Source: Catenulispora rubra
Lineage (GTDB): Bacteria > Actinomycetota > Actinomycetes > Streptomycetales > Catenulisporaceae
Length of the DNA stretch: 64,000 nt
Direction: 5' to 3'
Assembly (NCBI RefSeq): GCF_015356825.1
Contig: NZ_JAACYW010000001.1
Coordinates: 124,001 to 188,000 of the forward strand
The position numbers and the translations under genes were made by a program. The notes under the pieces are model-generated. The model was not told where the DNA came from, did no database searches, and was given only the letters and a program-made list of their open reading frames with translations. Position 1 is the first letter of the stretch, and each line of letters starts with the position of its first letter. Positions 41,820 through 49,717 of the stretch are shown in pieces.

Positions 41820-42539
41820 ATGCTGAGCCGCATGCCGGAATCGAACGCGGCCGCATCGCCGAAGGGCCGCGAGGGGAACCAGACTCTGGCACGCGGCCTC
41901 AGTGTCCTGCTGGCGATCGCCGACTCCAAGCGAGGCCTCTCGGTCCAGCAGGCCAGCGAACTGCTGGGGGTTCACCGGTCGATCGCCTACCGGCTCCTGG
42001 AAACGCTCGCCGACTTCGGGCTCGTCGCCCGCAACCGCGAGGGCGTCTACAACCCCGGCGCGCGCCTGGCGACGCTCGCCGAGGCCTACCTTCCCACGCT
42101 GCGCGACGTCTCCCGCCCGGTCATGCAGTCGCTCGCCGAGAAGTTGCAGTCGACCGTCTCGTTGTTCGTCGAGCAGGGCGGCGAGGCGGTCGCGATCGTT
42201 CTGGTGGAGCCGACGACCGCCTCACACCACATCGCGTTCGCGCCGGGAATGCGCACGCCGCTCGATCTCGGCGCCGCGGCCTACGCGATCCTCGCGTCAG
42301 GGCCGGCCGGACCGGACGAACCGGCTGCGGTGGAGACCGCCCGCGAGCTCGGGTACGCGCGCAGCCACGGCGAGATCGAGGCGGGGGCGTACGGAGTCGC
42401 CGCCTGGATTCCGACGGGCGACACCGCGGTGCGTGCCTGCCTGAACCTGATCACCTACCGGCAGGACATCGCGGACGGCGCGGGTCCGGTCATGCGCGAT
42501 GCAGCAGATGAGGTCGGGCGGCTGCTGCGACGGCCCTGA
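41820..42539 (+). CDS. IclR family transcriptional regulator
   Basis: About 239 residues: winged HTH at 30-80 (LSVQQASELLGVHRSIAYRL), then the GAF-like IclR effector domain (STVSLFVEQGGEAVAIVLVE, HHIAFAPGMRTPLDLGAAA). IclR proteins such as MhpR control phenylpropionate genes, and this one sits inside the cluster. Start is ambiguous: GTG 41811, ATG 41820 (AAGG 10 bases upstream, chosen) or ATG 41832. A GTGC-N7-GC motif at 41811-41823 overlaps the start region, hinting at autoregulation. Predicted regulator of mhpB, the 38281 operon and mhpA-E. Confidence 0.9.
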   Translation: MLSRMPESNAAASPKGREGNQTLARGLSVLLAIADSKRGLSVQQASELLGVHRSIAYRLLETLADFGLVARNREGVYNPGARLATLAEAYLPTLRDVSRPVMQSLAEKLQSTVSLFVEQGGEAVAIVLVEPTTASHHIAFAPGMRTPLDLGAAAYAILASGPAGPDEPAAVETARELGYARSHGEIEAGAYGVAAWIPTGDTAVRACLNLITYRQDIADGAGPVMRDAADEVGRLLRRP

Positions 42540-42740
42540 GCCGCTCGGCGAACGAGGGCCGCCCCGACGTTCGACCGCGCATGTACGGACCGAACCCGCT
42601 GCGGCAGGGTACTTCTCCAGGCCCTCCTTCAACCCCGGTGAAGCCGATCGCGCAGTCGCCGACGTTCCGGCGCCGGAAGGCGACGCCTCGGCTCGGCGGC
42701 CTGGCCGCCTCACCACTACCGATCCGTGCGGAGCCGGAGG

Positions 42741-43358
42741 TCAGTCACTGGGGAACAGGGCATCCACGAGACGCCGCACCATGGGTTCGATCTGATCGCT
42801 TCCCGCGCTGACAAGCGGTTGGAGTCCGACAGCAGCCCTCAACACGGCCATTCCCACCCCTGTTGCCAGAAGCACCTGCGCCGGCAGCAGGTCCTGCTCC
42901 ACGGATCCAGCACCGTCGCCGGCTGCGGAGGCAATCGAGCGACTGATATCGGTCAGCGCGGCGCGGCGGAGCTCGTCGGTGCCCGGGTCGCCGGACTCAC
43001 GCACAAGCAGCAGCACCGGGTGCTCCTGATAGGCGGACCAGGCATCCGGTGAAAGCTGACGCGCCATCTCCCGCACCAGTGCTTCGCGATCCGCCGGTGC
43101 CGCCGCACCCGCGGCCAGGCCCTGCGGCTGCAGGGCGAGCGCGGCCTTGAACAGGCCCTCCTTGGAACCGAAATAGCGCTTCACCAGCGCGATGTTCACT
43201 CCGGCATCGGCGGCGACGTCTCGCAGCGTCGTCCCTTGAAAGCCTAGGCGTGTGAACCGCTGGTGTGCTGCAGACAGCAGCGCTTCGCGAGTCGCCTGGG
43301 CATCTCGGACCTTCGCGCGCGGGGAGGTCGCGCCACCGTCGGGGTTCGACTCGGCCAT
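42741..43358 (-). CDS. TetR family regulator
   Basis: 205 residues. HTH of TetR type in residues 20-70: LLSAAHQRFTRLGFQGTTLR, DVAADAGVNIALVKRYFGSKEGLF. ATG at 43358 with GGGAGGAG upstream. Divergent from the isochorismatase-family gene, with a TCAACTGTTGA palindrome between them, so it most likely controls that gene rather than the mhp genes. The 200 bases between its stop and the IclR stop hold no gene I recognise. Confidence 0.9.
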   Translation of the reverse strand: MAESNPDGGATSPRAKVRDAQATREALLSAAHQRFTRLGFQGTTLRDVAADAGVNIALVKRYFGSKEGLFKAALALQPQGLAAGAAAPADREALVREMARQLSPDAWSAYQEHPVLLLVRESGDPGTDELRRAALTDISRSIASAAGDGAGSVEQDLLPAQVLLATGVGMAVLRAAVGLQPLVSAGSDQIEPMVRRLVDALFPSD

Positions 43359-43417
43359 CGCGCTCCTCCCATCGGGCTTTGACGCCCCGTGCTCCTGCCG
43401 CCTACCGTAACAAGTAA

Positions 43418-43428
43418 TCAACTGTTGA
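43418..43428. promoter_or_regulatory. Candidate TetR operator
   Basis: TCAACTGTTGA, a perfect 11-bp palindrome, flanked by CAAG and CTTG 14 bases apart, in the 87-base gap between the divergent TetR (43358) and isochorismatase-family (43446) genes. Confidence 0.4.
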
Positions 43429-43445
43429 CTTGATGGGAAGTGACG

Positions 43446-43991
43446 ATGCCCAAGACAGCTCTGCTGGTCATGGACGTGCAGCAAATGATCGTGGAACGGT
43501 TCGCCGAGCCCGAGTACATCCCCGCCCTCAAAGACACCATCGACGCGGCCCGAGCAGGCGGTATCGCCGTGGTCTACGTCGCCGTGGACTTCCGCTCGGG
43601 CTATCCCGAGATCAGCCCCCGCAACAAGATGTTCGCCGCGATACCCGGGCGAGCGCCTGCCGAGCGGCCCGAGAACGGCATCCATCCGGGGATCGCTCCC
43701 GAGGAACTCGACCCGGTCGTCATCAAGCGCCGCGTCAGCGCGTTCTCGGGAAGCGACCTCGACCTCATGCTGCGCGCGATGGAGGTCGACCACCTGGTGC
43801 TGTGCGGCATCGCCACCTCCGGAGTGGTGCTCTCGACGCTGCGCCAGGCCGCAGACCTCGACTACCGCATCACCGTGCTGTCGGACCGGTGCCTGGATCC
43901 GGATCCGCTCGTCCACGACGTCCTTCTGACCCGCGTCTTCCCCATGCAGGCCGAGGTCATGACCGCTGCCGACTGGGAGAAGACCGCCTGA
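43446..43991 (+). CDS. Isochorismatase-family hydrolase
   Basis: 181 residues, the usual size. N-terminal LLVMDVQQ with Asp10 and VVIKRRVSAF with Lys94, two of the family catalytic residues. The nucleophile position, normally Cys in G-x-A-T-x-x-C, reads GIATSGVV with Val127, so a Cys-dependent nicotinamidase or amidase mechanism is unlikely. True isochorismatases also lack that Cys, so isochorismate or another vinyl ether is possible. Controlled probably by the divergent TetR. Ends 119 bases before mhpA. Confidence 0.88.
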   Translation: MPKTALLVMDVQQMIVERFAEPEYIPALKDTIDAARAGGIAVVYVAVDFRSGYPEISPRNKMFAAIPGRAPAERPENGIHPGIAPEELDPVVIKRRVSAFSGSDLDLMLRAMEVDHLVLCGIATSGVVLSTLRQAADLDYRITVLSDRCLDPDPLVHDVLLTRVFPMQAEVMTAADWEKTA

Positions 43992-44032
43992 GCACGCGGT
44001 GATGCCGACCTGGCCCGGGGCGTTTTCGAATC

Positions 44033-44061
44033 TTGACACGCCTCGGGCCACTCATTAGCCT
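44033..44061 (+). promoter_or_regulatory. mhpA operon promoter
   Basis: Consensus TTGACA at 44033-44038, exactly 17 bases, TAGCCT at 44056-44061; predicted start near 44068. The GTGCA...TGCAC element starts 12 bases after the -10 box, the same arrangement as at 38.16 kb. Confidence 0.6.
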
Positions 44062-44072
44062 CTGAGCAGTTA

Positions 44073-44100
44073 GTGCATCAGCATGTAGTAAATACTGCAC
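44073..44100. promoter_or_regulatory. GTGC half-sites in front of mhpA
   Basis: GTGCA (44073-44077) and TGCAC (44096-44100) form an inverted repeat; between them AGTA-AA-TACT (44087-44096) is palindromic. On the minus strand the right half reads GTGCAGTAT, identical over nine bases to the second operator at 38189. Likely bound by the IclR protein at 41820. Confidence 0.5.
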
Positions 44101-44110
44101 AAGGACGGCT

Positions 44111-45805
44111 ATGGTCACCGCACCTGGCTCCCCCGGCTCGAGCACCGCATCCCCCCCGCAGGTCGACGTCGCCGTGATCGGCGCCGGGCCGTCCGGCCTG
44201 ATGACCGCGAACCTGCTGGGCCTGCACGGACTGCGGGTCTCCGTGTTCGAGGCCGAGCCCCGGCTCATCGACTTCCCCCGCGGCGTCGGCATGGACGACG
44301 AGACGCTGCGGACGTTCCAGACAGCCGGGCTCGTCGAGTCCGTCCTGCCGCACACCGTCCCGCACCAGCTGCTGGTGTTCGTCGACCGGAAGCAGCGCGA
44401 CCTGGCCAGGATCGCGCCGCCGACGGCGGACTTCGGCTGGCCCCGGCGCAACGGATTCGTCCAGCCGCTCGCCGACCGGGTGCTGCTCGACGGACTGCGC
44501 CGCTTCGACGCCGTCGACGTGCACTGGTCCTCGCCGGTGACAGGGTTCGTCCAGGACGCTGACGGTGTCGACCTCACGGTCTCGGGTCCGGACGGTACGC
44601 GGACTGTCCGGGCGTCCTACGTCGTGGGCGCCGACGGCGGCAGCTCTGCCACCCGCAGGACCCTGGGCCTGGACTTCGCAGGCCGGACCGCGACCGCGAA
44701 CTGGTTCGTCATCGACATCCGTAACGACCCGTTCGGTCAGCCCGGTGCGTATGTCTGCGCCGATCCCCGGCGTCCGTACGTGTCGATCAGCATCCCGCAC
44801 GGCATCCGGCGGTTCGAGTTCATGTTGAAGCCCGGCGAAACCGAGGCCGAAGCGATGACCGACGAGTTCGTCAGATCGCTGCTGAAGCCGTTCGTGCCGG
44901 CGAGCGCCCCGGTGGAGATCATCCGTCGACGCGTCTACACCCATCACTCGCGCATGGCCGAGCGGTTCCGATCCGGCCGAGTGTTCCTGGTCGGCGACGC
45001 GGCACACATCATGCCGGTCTGGCAGGGACAGGGGTACAACAGCGGGATCCGTGACGCGCTGAACCTGTCCTGGAAGCTCGCGATGGTGCTCCGGGACCAG
45101 GCCGGCGACCAGCTGCTGGACAGCTACGACTCCGAGCGCCGGGAGCACGTTCGCGCGATGATCCAGCTGTCGGCGTGGGTCGGCCGGATGGTCTCCATGA
45201 CCAACAAGGTCGGGGCAGCGACGCGCGATGCCGTGTTCCGCGCGCTGTCGGCCGTGCCGAAGACGAAGGCGTACATCGTGCAGATGCGGTTCAAGCCGAT
45301 GCCCACAATGAAGGACGGAGCGTTGACGCGGGCCGGGTCGATCACCGAACCGACGCCAGTGGGACGGCTGTTCATCCAGCCAACAGTCGGCACCAGGGAG
45401 AGGTCGCCGGTCAGGCTCGACGACGCCCTGGGCCCTTGGTTCGCTCTCGTCGCGTGGAACAACGATCCGGGCGCGATCCTCGACGAGGACGCACAGCGCC
45501 GGCTGAGGCAAGCCGGCGTCCGTCTCGTCGCGGCCCGGCCCGGTGTGCAACTCGACTGGGATGAGGCGGTGCCGGACGACGACGTCCTGATCGTCGGCGA
45601 CCTCGACGGCTCCCTCAAGCGCTGGTTCGACGCGCACGCGGAATCCGTCCTACTCCTCCGCCCCGACCGGATCGTCGCCGGAGCCAGCCGCGCCTACGCC
45701 GCCTCCGACATGGTCCGGGCGTTCGCCCTCGCGATCGGCGCACCCGATCCGATGCCCGCAGCGACCGCGACCTCAACTTCAACCCACCGGGAGAGCACCG
45801 CGTGA
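44111..45805 (+). CDS. mhpA: 3-(3-hydroxyphenyl)propionate hydroxylase
   Basis: 564-residue flavoprotein aromatic hydroxylase. FAD-binding VAVIGAGPSGLMTANLLGLHG, DG motif VVGADGGSSATRR, and GRVFLVGDAAHIMPVWQGQG (GD motif); GYNSGIRDALNLSWKLA is typical of MhpA. AAGGA 5 bases before the ATG. Hydroxylates 3-(3-hydroxyphenyl)propionate with NADH and O2 to the catechol cleaved by MhpB. First gene of the mhpA-C-D-F-E operon. The C-terminal Thr/Ser-rich end is longer than usual. Confidence 0.93.
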   Translation: MVTAPGSPGSSTASPPQVDVAVIGAGPSGLMTANLLGLHGLRVSVFEAEPRLIDFPRGVGMDDETLRTFQTAGLVESVLPHTVPHQLLVFVDRKQRDLARIAPPTADFGWPRRNGFVQPLADRVLLDGLRRFDAVDVHWSSPVTGFVQDADGVDLTVSGPDGTRTVRASYVVGADGGSSATRRTLGLDFAGRTATANWFVIDIRNDPFGQPGAYVCADPRRPYVSISIPHGIRRFEFMLKPGETEAEAMTDEFVRSLLKPFVPASAPVEIIRRRVYTHHSRMAERFRSGRVFLVGDAAHIMPVWQGQGYNSGIRDALNLSWKLAMVLRDQAGDQLLDSYDSERREHVRAMIQLSAWVGRMVSMTNKVGAATRDAVFRALSAVPKTKAYIVQMRFKPMPTMKDGALTRAGSITEPTPVGRLFIQPTVGTRERSPVRLDDALGPWFALVAWNNDPGAILDEDAQRRLRQAGVRLVAARPGVQLDWDEAVPDDDVLIVGDLDGSLKRWFDAHAESVLLLRPDRIVAGASRAYAASDMVRAFALAIGAPDPMPAATATSTSTHRESTA

Positions 45806-46653
45806 ACACCGTCTGGACCGGACTCGCCGGCACGGACTACTCGATCAGGCACGTCCCCGTGGGCCCATGGTCGACCCGGGTCCTGGAAAGTGGTTCCGGG
45901 ACGCCGCTGATCCTCATGCACGGCACCGGCGGGCATCTGGAGGCGTTCACAAAGAACGTCCCGGCGCTCGCTGCGGAGTACCGCGTCATCGCGTACGACT
46001 ATCCCGGTCACGGCTGGACGACGACGGCTGGGGCGGATCTGGAGATCGACGACTACATCGACCACTTGATCGGCCTCATGGACACGCTCGGCGTCCAGCG
46101 CGCCCATCTGAGCGGAGAATCCCTCGGCGGATGGGTGGCGGTGAAGTTCGCAGCACGCTATCCCGACCGCGTCGGCCGACTGGTGCTCAACACCCCCGGT
46201 GGGACCATGGCGACGCCGGAGGTCATGGAGCGCATCCGCGCCCTGAGCCAGGCCGCCGCCGACGATCCCAGCCAGGAGCGCGTCCGCACCCGGCTCGAAT
46301 GGCTCATGGCCGATCCCGGCTCGGTCACCGACGAACTCGTCACGATCCGCCGCGAGATCTACAGCAGGCCGGGGTTCGCCGAGTCCATGCGGCACATCCT
46401 GTGCCTGCAGGACCCGGAGATCCGCCGGCGGAACCTGGTGACCGACGACGAACTGGCGGCGGTCACGGCGCCAACCCTGGTCATCTGGACGAGTGACGAC
46501 CCTTCCGGCCCCGCCAAGGCCGGACTGGACATGGCCGAGCGCATCCCGTCGGGGGAATTCCGTCTCATCGAGGACGCCGGTCACTGGCCGCAGTGGGAGC
46601 AGCAGAAACAGTTCGACCAGATCGTGCTGGAGTTCCTGGGGAGGCCTGCGTGA
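45802..46653 (+). CDS. mhpC: Alpha/beta hydrolase, C-C meta-fission product hydrolase
   Basis: 283 residues. Nucleophile elbow G-E-S107-L-G (LSGESLGGW), oxyanion region LILMHGTGGH, C-terminal catalytic His in EDAGHWPQWEQ; all fit the MhpC/BphD family. GTG start overlapping the mhpA stop (GTGA). Hydrolyses 2-hydroxy-6-oxononadienedioate to 2-hydroxypentadienoate and succinate. Assignment rests on family plus its place between mhpA and mhpD. Confidence 0.9.
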   Translation: MNTVWTGLAGTDYSIRHVPVGPWSTRVLESGSGTPLILMHGTGGHLEAFTKNVPALAAEYRVIAYDYPGHGWTTTAGADLEIDDYIDHLIGLMDTLGVQRAHLSGESLGGWVAVKFAARYPDRVGRLVLNTPGGTMATPEVMERIRALSQAAADDPSQERVRTRLEWLMADPGSVTDELVTIRREIYSRPGFAESMRHILCLQDPEIRRRNLVTDDELAAVTAPTLVIWTSDDPSGPAKAGLDMAERIPSGEFRLIEDAGHWPQWEQQKQFDQIVLEFLGRPA

Positions 46654-47453
46654 AGGTCACCGAGGACGTCGTCGAGGCCGCGGCCGAGCGGCTGGAGAAC
46701 GCCGCACGGCTCGGAGTCGCCTGTGCCCCGGTCGCGGATCTGATCGGCCCGGACGACATCGATGCCGCCTACCGGGTGCAGCAGTTACTCACCGAACGAC
46801 GGCTCGCCGCCGGAGCGCGCATCGTCGGCCGGAAGATCGGCCTCACCTCGCCGGCCGTGCAGCGGCAGATCGGCGTTGACCGGCCGGACTTCGGCGTGCT
46901 CTTCGACGACATGCGCTACAACGACGGCGACGAGATCCCGATCGGCCGGCTACTGCAGCCGAAGGCCGAGGCCGAGGTGGCGTTCCTGCTCTCGCACGAC
47001 ATCCACGACGCCTCCGATCCCGCCGCCGTCCGCGCCGCGATCGCGTTCGCGTTCCCGGCCCTGGAGATCGTCGACACCCGGATCGCGGACTGGCGGATCG
47101 GGATCACCGACACCATCGCCGACAACGCCTCGTCCGGGGTCTTCGTGCTCGGAGCGATCGGAAGTCCGCCCGGAGCCTTCGAGCCCGTGGACGTCACGAT
47201 GGCGATGCGCCGCGGCGGCGAGGTCGTCTCGCAGGGCACCGGCCGAGACTGTCTGGGCGACCCGCTCAACGCCCTCGCGTGGCTCGCCGCGACCGCCATC
47301 GACCTCGGAACGCCGCTGCGCGCCGGCGACCTGGTGCTCTCCGGTGCGCTCGGCCCGATGGTGTCCGTGGATCCCGGCGACGTCTTCGAAGCCGTCATCG
47401 CACCGCTCGGGACCGTGACGGCACGGTTCTCCCAGAAGGAAGCAGAAGCATGA
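46650..47453 (+). CDS. mhpD: 2-oxopent-4-enoate hydratase
   Basis: 267 residues. Family motifs: [34 protein letters not shown] (metal-binding Glu pair) and [17 protein letters not shown] at 46650 overlaps the mhpC stop. Adds water to 2-hydroxypenta-2,4-dienoate giving 4-hydroxy-2-oxovalerate, substrate of the aldolase at 48388. Metal-dependent cytosolic enzyme. Confidence 0.93.
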   Translation: MKVTEDVVEAAAERLENAARLGVACAPVADLIGPDDIDAAYRVQQLLTERRLAAGARIVGRKIGLTSPAVQRQIGVDRPDFGVLFDDMRYNDGDEIPIGRLLQPKAEAEVAFLLSHDIHDASDPAAVRAAIAFAFPALEIVDTRIADWRIGITDTIADNASSGVFVLGAIGSPPGAFEPVDVTMAMRRGGEVVSQGTGRDCLGDPLNALAWLAATAIDLGTPLRAGDLVLSGALGPMVSVDPGDVFEAVIAPLGTVTARFSQKEAEA

Positions 47454-48388
47454 AAGACGAGAAAACCGGAGTCGCCATCATCGGCTCCGGGAACATCGGC
47501 ACGGACCTGATGATCAAGATCCTGCGAGGATCCGAGACTCTCCGGGTCGCCGCCATGGTCGGTATCGACCCCGCCTCCGACGGGCTGGCCCGAGCGACGC
47601 GGCTGGGAGTCGCCACGACCTCCGACGGGGTCGAGGGCCTCATAGCGATGCCGGAGTTCGAGGACGTGGAGATCGTCCTGGACGCCACGAGCGCGGCTGC
47701 CCACGTGGCGAACGCCCGGGCTCTGGAACCGTACGGGCGCCGCCTGGTCGACCTGACCCCGGCCGCACTCGGTCCGTTCGTGATCCCGCCGGTGAACCTC
47801 GACGAACACCTCGACGCCCCGAACATCAACATGGTCACCTGCGGCGGTCAGGCCACGATCCCCATCGTGGCCGCGATCTCCCGCGTCACCGAAGTCCCCT
47901 ACGCGGAGATCGTCGCTTCGGTGTCCTCGAAGTCCGCCGGCCCCGGCACCCGGGCGAACATCGACGAGTTCACCGAGACCACCGCGCACGCCATCGAGGC
48001 GGTCGGCGGCGCACGCCGCGGCAAAGCGATCATCATCCTCAACCCGGCGGAGCCTCCGCTGATCATGCGGGACACGGTCTACTGCCTGATCGGCGACGCC
48101 GACCACGACGCCGTGCGGGCGTCCATCCTAGGGATGGCGGCCGAGGTGGCGACGTACGTCCCCGGGTACCGCCTGGTCCAAGAGGTCCAGTTCACCCCGG
48201 TCGAGAAGACCGACGTGGCGACCTTGATCGACCCGGACGCCGCTGTCGCCTGGAAGGTGACAGTGTTCCTCGAAGTCGAAGGCGCGGCTCACTACCTCCC
48301 GGCGTACGCCGGGAACCTCGACATCATGACATCGGCGGCAATGCGTGTCGCCGAACGGATCACGAACCGGCCGAAGGTGGCGGTGTGA
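47450..48388 (+). CDS. mhpF: Acetaldehyde dehydrogenase (acylating)
   Basis: 312 residues. NAD-binding [11 protein letters not shown] (12-19), catalytic Cys131 in [32 protein letters not shown], and [17 protein letters not shown] overlaps the mhpD stop. Converts acetaldehyde plus CoA to acetyl-CoA. Family members form a channelling complex with the aldolase encoded next, whose gene overlaps this stop. Confidence 0.95.
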   Translation: MKDEKTGVAIIGSGNIGTDLMIKILRGSETLRVAAMVGIDPASDGLARATRLGVATTSDGVEGLIAMPEFEDVEIVLDATSAAAHVANARALEPYGRRLVDLTPAALGPFVIPPVNLDEHLDAPNINMVTCGGQATIPIVAAISRVTEVPYAEIVASVSSKSAGPGTRANIDEFTETTAHAIEAVGGARRGKAIIILNPAEPPLIMRDTVYCLIGDADHDAVRASILGMAAEVATYVPGYRLVQEVQFTPVEKTDVATLIDPDAAVAWKVTVFLEVEGAAHYLPAYAGNLDIMTSAAMRVAERITNRPKVAV

Positions 48389-49419
48389 TGACGGCCGGGA
48401 TCAATACTCAGAATGAGATCTACGTCCAGGACGTGACCCTCCGGGACGGCATGCACGCGATCAGGCACAGGATCACCCCGGAGAAGGTCAGCGAGATCGT
48501 GCGCGCCCTCGACCGCGCAGGCGTCGCCGCGATCGAGATCAGCCACGGCGACGGCCTGGCCGGCTCCAGCCTCAACTACGGTCCGGGGAGCCACACGGAC
48601 TGGGAATGGATCGCTGCCGCAGTCGAGAGCGCGGAGAGCGCCGTCATCACGACACTGCTGCTCCCAGGCGTGGGCACGATCACCGAGCTTCGGCGCGCGT
48701 ATGAACTCGGCGTGCGTTCAGTGCGCGTGGCTACGCACTGTACCGAGGCCGACGTGTCGGCACAGCACATCGCGGAGGCGCGCGCATTGGGGATGGACGT
48801 CTCGGGGTTCCTGATGATGAGCCACATGATCGGGTCCGCAGAGCTTGCTCAGCAGGCCCTGCTGATGGAGTCCTACGGCGCGCACTGCGTCTACATCACC
48901 GACTCGAGCGGCCGCCTGACCACGGACGACGTCCGTGAACGGGTGCGGGCGTACCGAGACGTCCTCGACGGGTCGACACAAGTGGGGATCCACGCGCACG
49001 AGAACCTCTCACTCGCCGTCGCCAACTCGGTGGCCGCGGTCGAGGAGGGAGCGATCCGCGTCGACGCCTCGCTGGCCGGACAGGGAGCCGCGGCCGGCAA
49101 CGCACCGATCGAGGCGTTCATCGCAGTGGCGAACCTCCGGGGCTGGAAGACCGGTTGCGACCTGTTCGCACTCGAGGACGCCGCCGACGACCTGGTCCGG
49201 CCGCTCCAGGACCGCCCGGTGCGCGTCGACCGGGAGACTCTCACGATCGGATACGCCGGCGTCTACGGCAGCTTCCTGCGTCACGCGGAGATCGCGGCAT
49301 CGCGCTACGGCGTGGACGCCCGCGAGATCCTCATCGAGGCCGGCCGGCGCAAGCTCGTCGGCGGGCAGGAAGACATGCTGACCGATATCGCGCTGGACCT
49401 GCAGGCTCAGACGCACTGA
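48388..49419 (+). CDS. mhpE: 4-hydroxy-2-oxovalerate aldolase
   Basis: 343 residues, HMGL/DRE-TIM barrel: [15 protein letters not shown] (metal and catalytic Arg-Asp), [16 protein letters not shown] (metal His pair), and the C-terminal helices [18 protein letters not shown] that contact the dehydrogenase partner. ATG at 48388; a GTG three bases earlier (48385) would give a GTGA overlap and is an alternative. Splits 4-hydroxy-2-oxovalerate to pyruvate and acetaldehyde. Last gene of the operon. A decayed copy of its 3' end lies at 54596-54747. Confidence 0.95.
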   Translation: MTAGINTQNEIYVQDVTLRDGMHAIRHRITPEKVSEIVRALDRAGVAAIEISHGDGLAGSSLNYGPGSHTDWEWIAAAVESAESAVITTLLLPGVGTITELRRAYELGVRSVRVATHCTEADVSAQHIAEARALGMDVSGFLMMSHMIGSAELAQQALLMESYGAHCVYITDSSGRLTTDDVRERVRAYRDVLDGSTQVGIHAHENLSLAVANSVAAVEEGAIRVDASLAGQGAAAGNAPIEAFIAVANLRGWKTGCDLFALEDAADDLVRPLQDRPVRVDRETLTIGYAGVYGSFLRHAEIAASRYGVDAREILIEAGRRKLVGGQEDMLTDIALDLQAQTH

Positions 49420-49426
49420 TCACTCT

Positions 49427-49452
49427 GGTCCCGCCGGATCGTCGGCGGGACC
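49427..49452 (+). terminator. mhp operon terminator hairpin
   Basis: GGTCCCGCCG-GATCGT-CGGCGGGACC, a perfect 10-bp stem 8 bases after the mhpE stop. No T run, but strong GC hairpins serve as terminators in actinomycetes. Confidence 0.65.
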
Positions 49453-49717
49453 GCTAGGTCGTTTCGGGGGCTCTTTCGTGTGGTCGCTTGGTCGACCCCG
49501 TCCGGGCACTCCGCTCAGCTCGGCGGCCAGGCTACCAAGTCCTCGATCTCGACCTTGCGGATCACACGCTCGCCACAAGGTCTTCAGGGGCCGCACGCCA
49601 ACGGGTGGTCCCCGGCACCGTCGCGAAAACGCCACGGCAGGAAATGGCCTATGCCGCGATACGTCTATCGCTATCCTGATGGCTTCCATCGGTCATGAGT
49701 TAGATGAAGTTGGCACG
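49453..49717. other. Gap before the island gene, nothing recognised
   Basis: 265 bases between the mhp terminator and the preferred start of the large gene at 49718. Open frames cross it on both strands but none has a ribosome-binding site or a recognisable product. It probably holds the promoter and 5' leader of that gene and the left junction of the island. Confidence 0.4.

Noticed and set aside
49420..49689. Eighty-nine-codon minus-strand frame before the island gene
   Set aside because: Considered as a remnant of a mobile-element gene, but no transposase or integrase motif could be identified and it runs into the mhp terminator.
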